Of a DNA stretch of 64,000 bases, positions 55,217 to 63,278 are shown piece by piece. The stretch is from Lachnospiraceae bacterium (GTDB lineage Bacteria; Bacillota; Clostridia; Lachnospirales; Lachnospiraceae). Under the pieces are notes generated by a model. The model ran no database searches, was not told where the DNA came from, and saw nothing but the letters and a program-made list of their open reading frames with translations. Positions within the stretch are counted from its first letter, which is position 1. Each line of letters starts with the position of its first letter. Where the stretch lies: the NCBI GenBank assembly GCA_015056885.1, contig SVFL01000005.1, forward strand, positions 1-64,000, read 5' to 3'. A program made the position numbers and the translations under genes.

Positions 55217-55251
55217 CTACTTATTGTCTCGAACATATTATCATTTGACTT

Positions 55252-55500
55252 TTACAAAACATCCCTATCCTTCAAAATTTGAATGACGCTCTCATAGTTT
55301 TCCGGCTGATGGGGAAAGGTACAATTCGTACAAATCTTAAGCTCCCTCCCCTCTTTCTCGATATACTTTGGTGTCCCGGGGCAATGCTCCATATGATAGA
55401 GCGGGCAATAGCAGAACAAGCAATTCAGTTCATCTATACCCTTGTGACAGGGATAATATTTACATTCCTTATTTTGAAAAAAACGATAGGAATTTTCCAT
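55252..55500 (-). CDS. Cysteine-rich small domain protein, cobalamin-operon associated
   Basis: 82 aa with nine cysteines and several histidines: FFQNKECKYYPCHKG, LNCLFCYCPLYHMEHCPG and LKICTNCTFPHQPENY. The pattern matches the COG2158-type cysteine-rich small domain, a probable metal-binding protein often encoded with cobalamin biosynthesis genes. It begins 5 nt after cbiA and is the last gene of the operon. Function is unknown; cobalt or zinc handling is a guess from context. Confidence 0.85.
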   Translation of the reverse strand: MENSYRFFQNKECKYYPCHKGIDELNCLFCYCPLYHMEHCPGTPKYIEKEGRELKICTNCTFPHQPENYESVIQILKDRDVL

Positions 55501-55505
55501 ATATT

Positions 55506-56888
55506 CTACCAGCCCTTTCTCTTTTTATAGGTCCTCGCCTTATCTACAAAACGTTTCGCAAACTCCGGATTGGACGGATAATACAAATGAGAAAATCCAA
55601 TCCAGCAATTTTCATTCGTGATGTTGCAATCATAACTTCTTCCGGAAACCGGCTTTACTGCCACACAATCCGTTCCATTCTGCTCGCTGTCAAAATAGTG
55701 AAATTCGTGCCCTTTGATACTCATGTTCCCAATCCAGGACTCATCCTTCTCCCAAATTTCAACATATCCAAAACGCACCAACTTCCCTGTATAAAAACAT
55801 TTTCCGGAAAGCACACCTGCCATTGCATAGCATTTTCCTTCTTTATCCTCAATCGAAGAATGCAAATACATAAATCCACCGCACTCTGCAACAACCGGCA
55901 CCTTATTCTCTACCGCCTCTTTTATGGCAGCCAGCATATTTATATTCCCACTGAGGGTTTCTGCATATAATTCCGGGTAACCGCCACCCAGCAAAATACC
56001 ACAGCACTTATTCGGCAACTTTTTGTCATATAACGGCGAAAAAAATTCCAGCTTCGCTCCATAATCCTTCAACATCTGCAAATTATCTTCATAGTAGAAA
56101 TTAAAAGCAGCATCACGTGCTACTGCAATAACCGGAGCATCTGTTTCTTCGCATGTTTTCTTCTCATTATACAATACTTCTTCGCAACAATCCAGTTGCT
56201 TTGCATTCTTCGCAATTTGTAGCACTTTCTCCACAGAAACTGTCTTTCGCAATTCCCCTGATATGTTATGTAACTGCTCCTTTATATCTTCCAACTCATC
56301 CGGCATCACAAGTCCCAGATGGCGGCTCCCAATTTGAAACTGCTTGATTTCCGGAAAATAACCCACAACTTCAATACTAAGCTCCTGCTCAATAAGCGGC
56401 TTAATAAGCTCATAATAAGACTTGGACATCCGATTCAAAATAACACCCTTGATAAGCTTATTTTTATCATTGGCCAAAAATCCCGCAATCAATGGAATAA
56501 CCGAACGCGCCATTCCCTTTGTATCTACCACCAAAATAATAGGCGTTTGAGTGACCTTTGCCAGCTGATAGGAAGAACCCTCTTCCCTGATACCACCCAG
56601 ACCGTCAAAAAGTCCCATAACGCCTTCCAGAACAGCAAAATCATCCTCCGTTCTATTTCTCAAAAAAAGGCGTCTTGTATCATCATTATCAGTAAAAAAG
56701 GTATCCAGATTCTTGGAAGGAATTCCAAGGACCTTCCGGTGAAACATTGGATCAATATAATCGGGACCGCATTTATAAGAAACTACATTTTCCCCCTCGT
56801 CTTTCAACGCCTGTAACAATGCACAGGTAATCGTCGTTTTCCCACTTCCGCTTTTGGGAGCTGCTATCATGATTCGATTAATCTTCAC
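55506..56888 (-). CDS. cbiA: Cobyrinate a,c-diamide synthase
   Basis: 460 aa. It amidates cobyrinate at the a and c side chains using glutamine and ATP. The N-terminal DTBS-like domain has MIAAPKSGSGKTTITCALLQALK (P-loop), KCGPDYIDPMFH and VLEGVMGLFDGLGG. The C-terminal class I glutamine amidotransferase-like domain has GGGYPELYAETLSGN and VPVVAECGGFMYLHSSIED with the nucleophile Cys. GTG at 56888 is chosen because VKINRIMIAAPKSG is the usual family start and AGAGG lies upstream; a TTG six codons earlier (56906) is the alternative. Confidence 0.93.
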   Translation of the reverse strand: MKINRIMIAAPKSGSGKTTITCALLQALKDEGENVVSYKCGPDYIDPMFHRKVLGIPSKNLDTFFTDNDDTRRLFLRNRTEDDFAVLEGVMGLFDGLGGIREEGSSYQLAKVTQTPIILVVDTKGMARSVIPLIAGFLANDKNKLIKGVILNRMSKSYYELIKPLIEQELSIEVVGYFPEIKQFQIGSRHLGLVMPDELEDIKEQLHNISGELRKTVSVEKVLQIAKNAKQLDCCEEVLYNEKKTCEETDAPVIAVARDAAFNFYYEDNLQMLKDYGAKLEFFSPLYDKKLPNKCCGILLGGGYPELYAETLSGNINMLAAIKEAVENKVPVVAECGGFMYLHSSIEDKEGKCYAMAGVLSGKCFYTGKLVRFGYVEIWEKDESWIGNMSIKGHEFHYFDSEQNGTDCVAVKPVSGRSYDCNITNENCWIGFSHLYYPSNPEFAKRFVDKARTYKKRKGW

Positions 56889-56923
56889 CCCAAAGTCACC
56901 TCTCAATCCATTAAAATCGCCCC

Positions 56924-58951
56924 TTATCCGGCAAAATCAAAAGCACATATCCAAACCGGATTTTCCGCCTGCATCAGATGATATGCCCCTGCACTTTTTG
57001 CTCTGCTGACCTGCATCTGTACTATCTCTTCATGCCAAACAGAAAACATTTTCGTAACCTCTTTCAGTTCGCATATAGTCTCCATGCTAATGGCATTTAT
57101 CACAACACGCATCTGCGGATTCATCTGATATAAGCTTGTCAATATGTCCTTTAATTTCCCACCACTTCCGCCAATAAAAGCATGTGTAGGCACAGGAAGC
57201 CCCCGTAACCCTTCCGGTGCATCTGCTTTAATAACCTGAATATTTTCAAGTTGAAATTTAGTTTTATTGTTCGTAATCAATTCGACCGCTTCGTTCTTTT
57301 TTTCCACAGCATACACCTGAATCCTATCCGAAAGACCTGCAATCTCAACTGCAATAGAGCCTGTTCCGCTTCCGATATCATATACCACAGCTCCTTCATG
57401 TAGCTTGAGCTTACATATACTGACCTCACGCACCTCCTCCTTGGTCATGGGCACTTTTCCTCTTAAGAATTCTTCATCTGCCCTTCCATGAGTCAGTCTG
57501 CTTTCCGCAACCTTGGGATTCTTGACACAACAAACATACAACCCTTCTTCCTGCCGTTCCATGCATTCTTCAGGCAAGAGCTCCAATATCTGCTCCTCCG
57601 GATAAGACAATTGATAACCAACCGATACCGTACAATCCCTCAAACCTGCTTCTATCAAAAGCTTACCCAGCTTGTTAATATCCTTCACCCCTGACAGTAA
57701 TAAAAACATCTTACCTGCCCTGCTTATTTTACCCGGCAAATTACTAATTTCTTTTCCATGAATACTGTATATCGCGGCATCGTGATAACTCTCACCAATG
57801 CATGAAGCCAGATATGCTACAGAAGAAATCCCCGGCAAAACGGAAATCTTTGCATCCAGTCTTCCCGCTGTGACCTCTGCCTGCAATGCATGATACAGTT
57901 TCTGACATCCACTGTAAAAACCACTGTCTCCCGAAAAAAGCACCACTACTTTCACACAATCAGTGTCCCAAACCCGATTCTGCATCTCCTCCAGATAAGG
58001 AATAATTTCGTCCGCTTTATAAAAGGACTTCTTTTCCAATTTGGACTGATACCCGGCTATCATACGCTCTGCTCCCAGCAGAATATCTGCCTCATCAATC
58101 GCCCTATATACCGCCTGTGTCAGACTGTCTTTATTCCCCATACCAACACCCGCAAGTACAATCTCAAATCCAGTCTTTCGATTTATATTCTTTCCACAAA
58201 CTTTTTCCAGCTTATGACAAATCTCTGCAAATGAATCCCCTTCATCTCCCTTAGAGCATCCTATTACATATACCGGAATTCCTGCCTTTTCTGCCGCTCG
58301 TAGCTTTTCCTCATAACCACCGGCCTTCCCACTCTCCTTGGTCACCAGACATTTTATCCGGTATTGATGCAACATTGCCTCATTCATCTCCACCGTAAAA
58401 GGGCCCTGCAACGCCAGAATCTGCTTGCCGGCTATTCCTTGTTCCATACAGAGCTGCAAGCTTTCAATCCCCGGCAAAACACGTACATACAGACGCTTCT
58501 TTACTTCCTCCGAAGAACAATAAACTGCCAGTTCCTTACTTCCTGTGGTTAGCAAAATATTACCTTCTGCTTCTTCTAACGCCTTGGCACATGCCTCATT
58601 GCTTCCAAAATAATGAACATTTCCACAAGCATTACCTGCCTTAATTTCTCTCTTCAAACGCAGATATGGAATCTCAAGGTCTCTCATAGCGGACTTAATA
58701 TTACAGGTCACCACCTCCGCATAGGGATGGGTAGCATCCACCACTGCCGCAAAGTCATTACTGACAATATACTCTCTGATTTCCTCCCGATTCATTCTGC
58801 CCTTGTGCACAGACACAAGGGGATGTTCCTTCAAAACAATCTCACCATATTCCGTAGCCACACAAACTGTATGTGCAACTTGTGCTTTTGCCAAACACTC
58901 AGATAATTTTCTTCCTTCAGTTGTTCCCGCAAAAATCAGTACTTTGTTCAA
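56924..58951 (-). CDS. cbiJET: Triple fusion CbiJ-CbiE-CbiT (precorrin-6A reductase and C5,15-methylation/decarboxylation)
   Basis: 675 aa. Residues 1-250 are CbiJ/CobK, the NAD(P)H-dependent precorrin-6A reductase (VLIFAGTTEGRKLSECLAKA, VVDATHPYAEVVT, YLRLKRE). Residues ~263-460 are CbiE (LAGVGMGNKDSLTQAVYRAI, VVVLFSGDSGFYSG), methylating C5. Residues ~475-675 are CbiT (YDIGSGTGSIAVEIAG SAM site, THAFIGGSGGKL), methylating C15 with decarboxylation. One chain thus covers three consecutive ring-modification steps. Translation seems to start at TTG 58951, inside the end of cobJ, with GAGGG 7 nt upstream. The start is less certain than the rest. Confidence 0.92.
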   Translation of the reverse strand: MNKVLIFAGTTEGRKLSECLAKAQVAHTVCVATEYGEIVLKEHPLVSVHKGRMNREEIREYIVSNDFAAVVDATHPYAEVVTCNIKSAMRDLEIPYLRLKREIKAGNACGNVHYFGSNEACAKALEEAEGNILLTTGSKELAVYCSSEEVKKRLYVRVLPGIESLQLCMEQGIAGKQILALQGPFTVEMNEAMLHQYRIKCLVTKESGKAGGYEEKLRAAEKAGIPVYVIGCSKGDEGDSFAEICHKLEKVCGKNINRKTGFEIVLAGVGMGNKDSLTQAVYRAIDEADILLGAERMIAGYQSKLEKKSFYKADEIIPYLEEMQNRVWDTDCVKVVVLFSGDSGFYSGCQKLYHALQAEVTAGRLDAKISVLPGISSVAYLASCIGESYHDAAIYSIHGKEISNLPGKISRAGKMFLLLSGVKDINKLGKLLIEAGLRDCTVSVGYQLSYPEEQILELLPEECMERQEEGLYVCCVKNPKVAESRLTHGRADEEFLRGKVPMTKEEVREVSICKLKLHEGAVVYDIGSGTGSIAVEIAGLSDRIQVYAVEKKNEAVELITNNKTKFQLENIQVIKADAPEGLRGLPVPTHAFIGGSGGKLKDILTSLYQMNPQMRVVINAISMETICELKEVTKMFSVWHEEIVQMQVSRAKSAGAYHLMQAENPVWICAFDFAG

Positions 58952-59678
58952 TTTGATACCCTCGCTTTGTAATCAGCTTACCGTTTATAATTTCCGAGCC
59001 CGAATTTCCCACAAATACGGTAGTGAACATATTCACCTGCGCTTCTCTCAACTCTTTCAAAGTACAGGTCTCCGCCCTAGTCCCCTCTCTACCGATATTT
59101 TCCACATAACCACAAGGCCTTTTTTCCTCAATCACACGAAGCAATATATCGCAGGCCTTCATCAGATAATCCTTCCGCTTGCGGCTTGATGGATTATAAA
59201 TAGCTATTGCAAAGTCCCCTTCTGCAGCCGCAATCAGACGTCTTTCAATTTTTTCCCACGGCGTTAGCAAATCACTCAAACTTATAACGCAAAAATCATG
59301 GTTTAAGGGTGCTCCCAGCACAGCAGCTCCGCTGCTGGCTGCCGTAATGCCTGCCACAACCTCAAGCTCTGTTTCCGGATAATCCTTCCCCATCTCATAC
59401 ATCAAAGATGCCAGACCATAAATTCCTGCATCACCACTGCAAATCAAGGCCACTCTTTTGCCTTTTGCAGCTTCCTCAAAACAGAGCCTGCACCGTTCCG
59501 TTTCCTGCCGCATGGGAGTGGTCAACATTTCTTTTTGGGCAAATCGCTCTCCCAACAGCTTTACATAAACTGTATATCCGATGATGACATCAGCGTCCTC
59601 CAGCGCACGGATTGCCTCTCCGGTCATCATCTCTTCCCTACCCGGTCCAATTCCCACGATATAAATTTTATTCCTCAT
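58917..59678 (-). CDS. cobJ: Precorrin-3B C17-methyltransferase
   Basis: 253 aa SAM-dependent tetrapyrrole methylase (CbiH/CobJ), which methylates C17 and contracts the ring. The fold signatures are YIVGIGPGREEMMTGEAIRALEDADVIIGY, ALICSGDAGIYGLASLMYE, VVAGITAASSGAAVLGAPLNHDFCVISLSD and AIYNPSSRKRKDYL. The ATG at 59678 overlaps the end of cbiG by 11 nt, and the gene's own end overlaps cbiJET by 35 nt. It is the single-domain form, with no fused ferredoxin. Confidence 0.93.
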   Translation of the reverse strand: MRNKIYIVGIGPGREEMMTGEAIRALEDADVIIGYTVYVKLLGERFAQKEMLTTPMRQETERCRLCFEEAAKGKRVALICSGDAGIYGLASLMYEMGKDYPETELEVVAGITAASSGAAVLGAPLNHDFCVISLSDLLTPWEKIERRLIAAAEGDFAIAIYNPSSRKRKDYLMKACDILLRVIEEKRPCGYVENIGREGTRAETCTLKELREAQVNMFTTVFVGNSGSEIINGKLITKRGYQIEQSTDFCGNN

Positions 59679-60735
59679 CAAATTTCACACTCCATTCTCT
59701 TCGGGCAATGGCAATGGTCATTCCATCCTCTGCCTGCTTGTGTAAAATCAATCTGCCATCCTTCCCACAAGCTCTCAATGCAGCCCTTTCACATACGTTG
59801 TCCACCCCTACCTGTTCCTTCACAAAGTCAGAGGCTTTAAAATCTCCTTCCACCGCCTCCAGTTCTTCGGCTGTATAGATTCCAAAAGGTACATTCGCAT
59901 TGCGACACCATGCAATCAAACCTTCCTCATCCTTCTTCTTGTCTATGGATGCCAATGCATAGACCTGTTCCTTGGAAATCCCCACCATATCCAGTTTCTG
60001 CTGAATATAATCTGCTATTTTCTCTGGTTCCTTTCCTCTCCTACAACCCATTCCAACAATATATTCCCTTGGCCTCAAGCACAATCCTCCGGCATTTACT
60101 TTCTCTTCCGCAGTTATTAAAATATCTACCACTTGCTTTGGCGGATAAGAAACAATTTCTATACCCTCCGGTATTCTGCTGCCTTCAACAACACGCCCCC
60201 GCTCTACAGACAGAGTAATGGTTTTTCCAGCCAAAACCTTCGAAGATACCGTTGCAATTCCATCCTTGTTCACAATATGTAAACCGTTCTTTTTAGCAAA
60301 TACATCCACCGCAAATTTATGATTCAAATCCGTAGCCGTGGTAATCACCGGTATGGCTCCGGTCTTCAAAGCAATCTGCATCGCAATTTCGTTAGCTCCG
60401 CCCATATGACCTGCGAGAATGGGAATGATATACTCGCCGTTTTCATCCATCACAAGTACCGGACTGTCATGCAGCTTATCAGTAATATACGGGGCTATGG
60501 CTCGGACAGCGATTCCACAGGCACCGATAAAAAGCAGTGCATGCTTTTTCGCCATCTGTTCCTGTGCCCATTGTCCTACACCTTCTTCCACATATTTTAT
60601 AAAATCAGTTCTATCAGCCTCTTTTATCATAGAACATTTTGTAAATACAGACACAGTTTCATCATCCAAAGTCTTTACAATTTTTTCCGAAAGCTGCATA
60701 CCTCTTTTGGTGAAACTGATGATACTTATACTCAT
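59668..60735 (-). CDS. cbiG: Cobalt-precorrin-5A hydrolase
   Basis: 355 aa. CbiG opens the delta-lactone of cobalt-precorrin-5A and releases acetaldehyde. The N-terminal domain has SIISFTKRGMQLSEKI, LLFIGACGIAVRAIAPYITDKLHDSPVLV and ILAGHMGGANEIA. The C-terminal domain begins YIVGMGCRRGKEPEKIADYIQ and contains ALASIDKKKDEEGLI. The ATG at 60735 overlaps the cobM stop (TGATG) behind AAGGGAG. Confidence 0.93.
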   Translation of the reverse strand: MSISIISFTKRGMQLSEKIVKTLDDETVSVFTKCSMIKEADRTDFIKYVEEGVGQWAQEQMAKKHALLFIGACGIAVRAIAPYITDKLHDSPVLVMDENGEYIIPILAGHMGGANEIAMQIALKTGAIPVITTATDLNHKFAVDVFAKKNGLHIVNKDGIATVSSKVLAGKTITLSVERGRVVEGSRIPEGIEIVSYPPKQVVDILITAEEKVNAGGLCLRPREYIVGMGCRRGKEPEKIADYIQQKLDMVGISKEQVYALASIDKKKDEEGLIAWCRNANVPFGIYTAEELEAVEGDFKASDFVKEQVGVDNVCERAALRACGKDGRLILHKQAEDGMTIAIARREWSVKFDEE

Positions 60736-61499
60736 CACACATCTCCCTTAGCCTGTCTGAATTCCGTGGAGAAATCAGGTGCATATAATCTGGACTTTTT
60801 GTAATTCTGATGAGTAATTACTTCTCCCACCAATATCAGTGCTGTTTTAGTAATGCCATGCGCCGCAGCTGTTTCCTGCAAGCTTTCAATGGTACACACA
60901 TAGGCTTCCTCTTCCGGCCAGGTTGCCTTATATACAATTGCCGCGGGAGTTTTCTTCCCGTAGCCTCCTGCAATCAGTCTTTGACTTAATTCATCCAGCA
61001 TTCCTGCACTTAAATAAATCGCCATGGAGGTTTGATGAGCAGCAAAGCTTTCAATGCTTTCCCGTGTCGGCACCTTGGTTTTGCCTTCCATTCGGGTAAT
61101 AATAAGTGACTGAGAAATATCCGGCAAGGTATACTCCAGATTAAGAGAAGCTGCCGCTCCAAAACAAGCACTGACTCCCGGACAACTCTCATAAGCAATC
61201 CCCCGCCTGTCCAGTTCATCCATCTGTTCCCTGACTGCACCATAGATACTCGGATCTCCTGTATGAAGCCTTACTATGATTTTTTCCTGCTTTTCAGACT
61301 CTTCTATAATTGCAATCACTTCATCAAGCGTAAGGCTTGCACTGTTATGAATCTCACAGCTTTCCTTTGCGTAATTCAAAAGCTCCGGATTCACCAAAGA
61401 CCCTGCATAAATAATCACGTCCGCCCGCTGTAACAGACGCATTCCTCTGACTGTTATCAAATCTGCGGCTCCTGTTCCTGCGCCAACAAAGAAAACCAT
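60735..61499 (-). CDS. cobM: Precorrin-4 C11-methyltransferase
   Basis: 254 aa SAM-dependent methylase (CbiF/CobM). Motifs include MVFFVGAGTGAADLITVRGMRLLQRADVIIYAG, IIVRLHTGDPSIYGAVREQMDEL (SAM site), SCPGVSACFGAAASLNLEYTLPDISQSLIITR and MAIYLSAGMLDELSQRLIAGGYGKKTPAAIVYKATWP. GGAGG lies 7 nt upstream of the ATG. The gene overlaps the 3' end of cbiD by 43 nt, an unusually long overlap that both translated sequences support. Confidence 0.94.
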   Translation of the reverse strand: MVFFVGAGTGAADLITVRGMRLLQRADVIIYAGSLVNPELLNYAKESCEIHNSASLTLDEVIAIIEESEKQEKIIVRLHTGDPSIYGAVREQMDELDRRGIAYESCPGVSACFGAAASLNLEYTLPDISQSLIITRMEGKTKVPTRESIESFAAHQTSMAIYLSAGMLDELSQRLIAGGYGKKTPAAIVYKATWPEEEAYVCTIESLQETAAAHGITKTALILVGEVITHQNYKKSRLYAPDFSTEFRQAKGDV

Positions 61500-62593
61500 T
61501 TCGCTGCCTCCTTACTTTTTGCCAATTCTCCAAACCCATTGGCATACATGATACAATCTATCTGCATTTGACCTTTTGCACGTTTATTCAAGTAATAACA
61601 AATCCGCTCCATGGCCAAATCCATTACCTCTTGCTTTTTACCGTTCTCTTCCAAAATTCTTACTGCCTCTTCGGTGGTAACACATTCCAGTAACTGACAT
61701 ACCTTTTTATCATTCACTCCACATCGGATTGCAAATGCAGCCAAAAGCTCCATTCTGCAATCTCCCTCTTTGGAATGGGTATTCATAATACCGCCGGACA
61801 CTTTAATCAACTTTCCGATATGACCTGTAAGAAGCATTTTGCGGAAACCGGCCTCAACTGCCATATCAATGGTATCTCCGATAAAATTACTACATTTTAC
61901 ACTTCTGTCCAAATCGTAGCCATAGTTTTGTTTCATAAAATCCAAGCCGTAATTACCGGGAGAAACCGCCACATAATCATAGCCACTTACTTTTCTCTGA
62001 TTGAGTTCCACCCGAATTGTATCCAGAATCGCCTGATTGCTCATGGGTTCTACAATACCACTGGTTCCCAGTATGGATATACCACCTACAATACCAAGTC
62101 TGGGATTGAAGGTCTTCTCCGCCAATGTTTCCCCCTTCGGAACTGAAATTTCCACCATCAGACTTCCCTTGTAATCCGCAAGCGCACATACCTGCAAAAC
62201 CTCTCTCTCAATCATCTCTCTCGGCACATGATTAATCGCTACATTCCCCACCGGCTGGTCAAGTCCCGGCTTGGTAACCCGTCCTACGCCTTTCCCGCCA
62301 TCAATGAAAATCTGTGGAACATCCTGCTCTTTCTTTTCAAGCTTTCCATAGGAAACCTTTGCATAGATAACTGTCCCCGTAGTGATATCCGGATCATCTC
62401 CCCCATCTTTCTCCACTCCGCAGCTTACCTCATTTTCTTTACAATCAATATCCATAATCTCTGCCGTATAGGAAATACCTTTGGGTGTCTCGATGGTAAT
62501 TGTTGTTTTCTTTTTGCCTGTTAACAACATGTACGCCGCGGCTTTGGCCGCTGCAGCCGCACAACTGCCTGTTGTAAATCCATATCTCATCAT
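61457..62593 (-). CDS. cbiD: Cobalt-precorrin-5B C1-methyltransferase
   Basis: 378 aa. CbiD methylates C1 in the anaerobic pathway. The N-terminal RYGFTTGSCAAAAAKAAAYMLL is the family signature. DGGDDPDITTGTVIYAKV, GGKGVGRVTKPGLDQPVGNVAINHVPREMI, GRLGIVGGISILGTSGIVEPMS and MLLTGHIGKLIKVSGGIMNTHSKEGD follow. Two adjacent ATG codons (62593 and 62590) could start it. It lies 25 nt after cbiC. Presence of CbiD and CbiG marks the oxygen-independent, early-cobalt route. Confidence 0.94.
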   Translation of the reverse strand: MMRYGFTTGSCAAAAAKAAAYMLLTGKKKTTITIETPKGISYTAEIMDIDCKENEVSCGVEKDGGDDPDITTGTVIYAKVSYGKLEKKEQDVPQIFIDGGKGVGRVTKPGLDQPVGNVAINHVPREMIEREVLQVCALADYKGSLMVEISVPKGETLAEKTFNPRLGIVGGISILGTSGIVEPMSNQAILDTIRVELNQRKVSGYDYVAVSPGNYGLDFMKQNYGYDLDRSVKCSNFIGDTIDMAVEAGFRKMLLTGHIGKLIKVSGGIMNTHSKEGDCRMELLAAFAIRCGVNDKKVCQLLECVTTEEAVRILEENGKKQEVMDLAMERICYYLNKRAKGQMQIDCIMYANGFGELAKSKEAAKWFSLLAQEQEPQI

Positions 62594-62618
62594 TCACACC
62601 GCTTTCATCACATCTTAT

Positions 62619-63278
62619 TTAATCCCGACCCAATTCATATAACAAAGCATTACAAATAGCCGCTGCTACATTACTTCCACCCTTCCTTCCGCGATTGACA
62701 ATATAGGGCACATCTGTCTCCATAATCAGTTCCTTTGCAGCCTCCACATTTACAAAACCCACCGGAACGCCTATTACAAAAGCCGGTCTAAAGCTTTCCA
62801 TCTGCATCATTTTATATAACTGTATCAAAGCGGTGGGAGCATTTCCAATTGCAAAAATAATGGGTTTGTCCAGCTTTGATGCCATCTCCATGCTGATGGC
62901 TGCGCGGGTAGTTTGTCTCTCCTTTGCCAAGTGAGCAACCTTTGCATCCGCCATAAAACAATGTACTTCTCCGCCAAACTTAGCCAATGTTTTCTTATTA
63001 ATCCCTGCAAGTGCCATATTAGTATCCGTCACAATATGTGCACCATTACGAATCAGTTCCTTTGCAATCTTTACTGCATCCTCGGAATATGTAAGTGTCC
63101 GAGTATAATCAAAATCTGCACTGGTGTGAATCACCCTCTTTGTAATCATTGCCTCTTCCTCCGGAAGTGTGATTCCCAGATGCGCAAGCTCCTCTGATAT
63201 AATTTCGAAACTTCTCTTTTCTATTTCTTCCGGAAGTAGATGTTCAATCAAATGTTCCATTCCCTCCAATGCACTCAC
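62619..63278 (-). CDS. cbiC: Precorrin-8X methylmutase
   Basis: 219 aa. CbiC moves the C11 methyl group to C12 to make (cobalt-)hydrogenobyrinate. ITKRVIHTSADFDYTRTLTYS contains the catalytic His. IVTDTNMALAGINKK, PIIFAIGNAPTALIQLYKMM, GVPVGFVNVEAAKELIM and IVNRGRKGGSNVAAAICNALLY complete the family pattern. GTG at 63278 is taken as the start behind AAGGTGAT; an ATG at 63260 has too close a ribosome site. It overlaps the cobD frame by 35 nt. Confidence 0.94.
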   Translation of the reverse strand: MSALEGMEHLIEHLLPEEIEKRSFEIISEELAHLGITLPEEEAMITKRVIHTSADFDYTRTLTYSEDAVKIAKELIRNGAHIVTDTNMALAGINKKTLAKFGGEVHCFMADAKVAHLAKERQTTRAAISMEMASKLDKPIIFAIGNAPTALIQLYKMMQMESFRPAFVIGVPVGFVNVEAAKELIMETDVPYIVNRGRKGGSNVAAAICNALLYELGRD

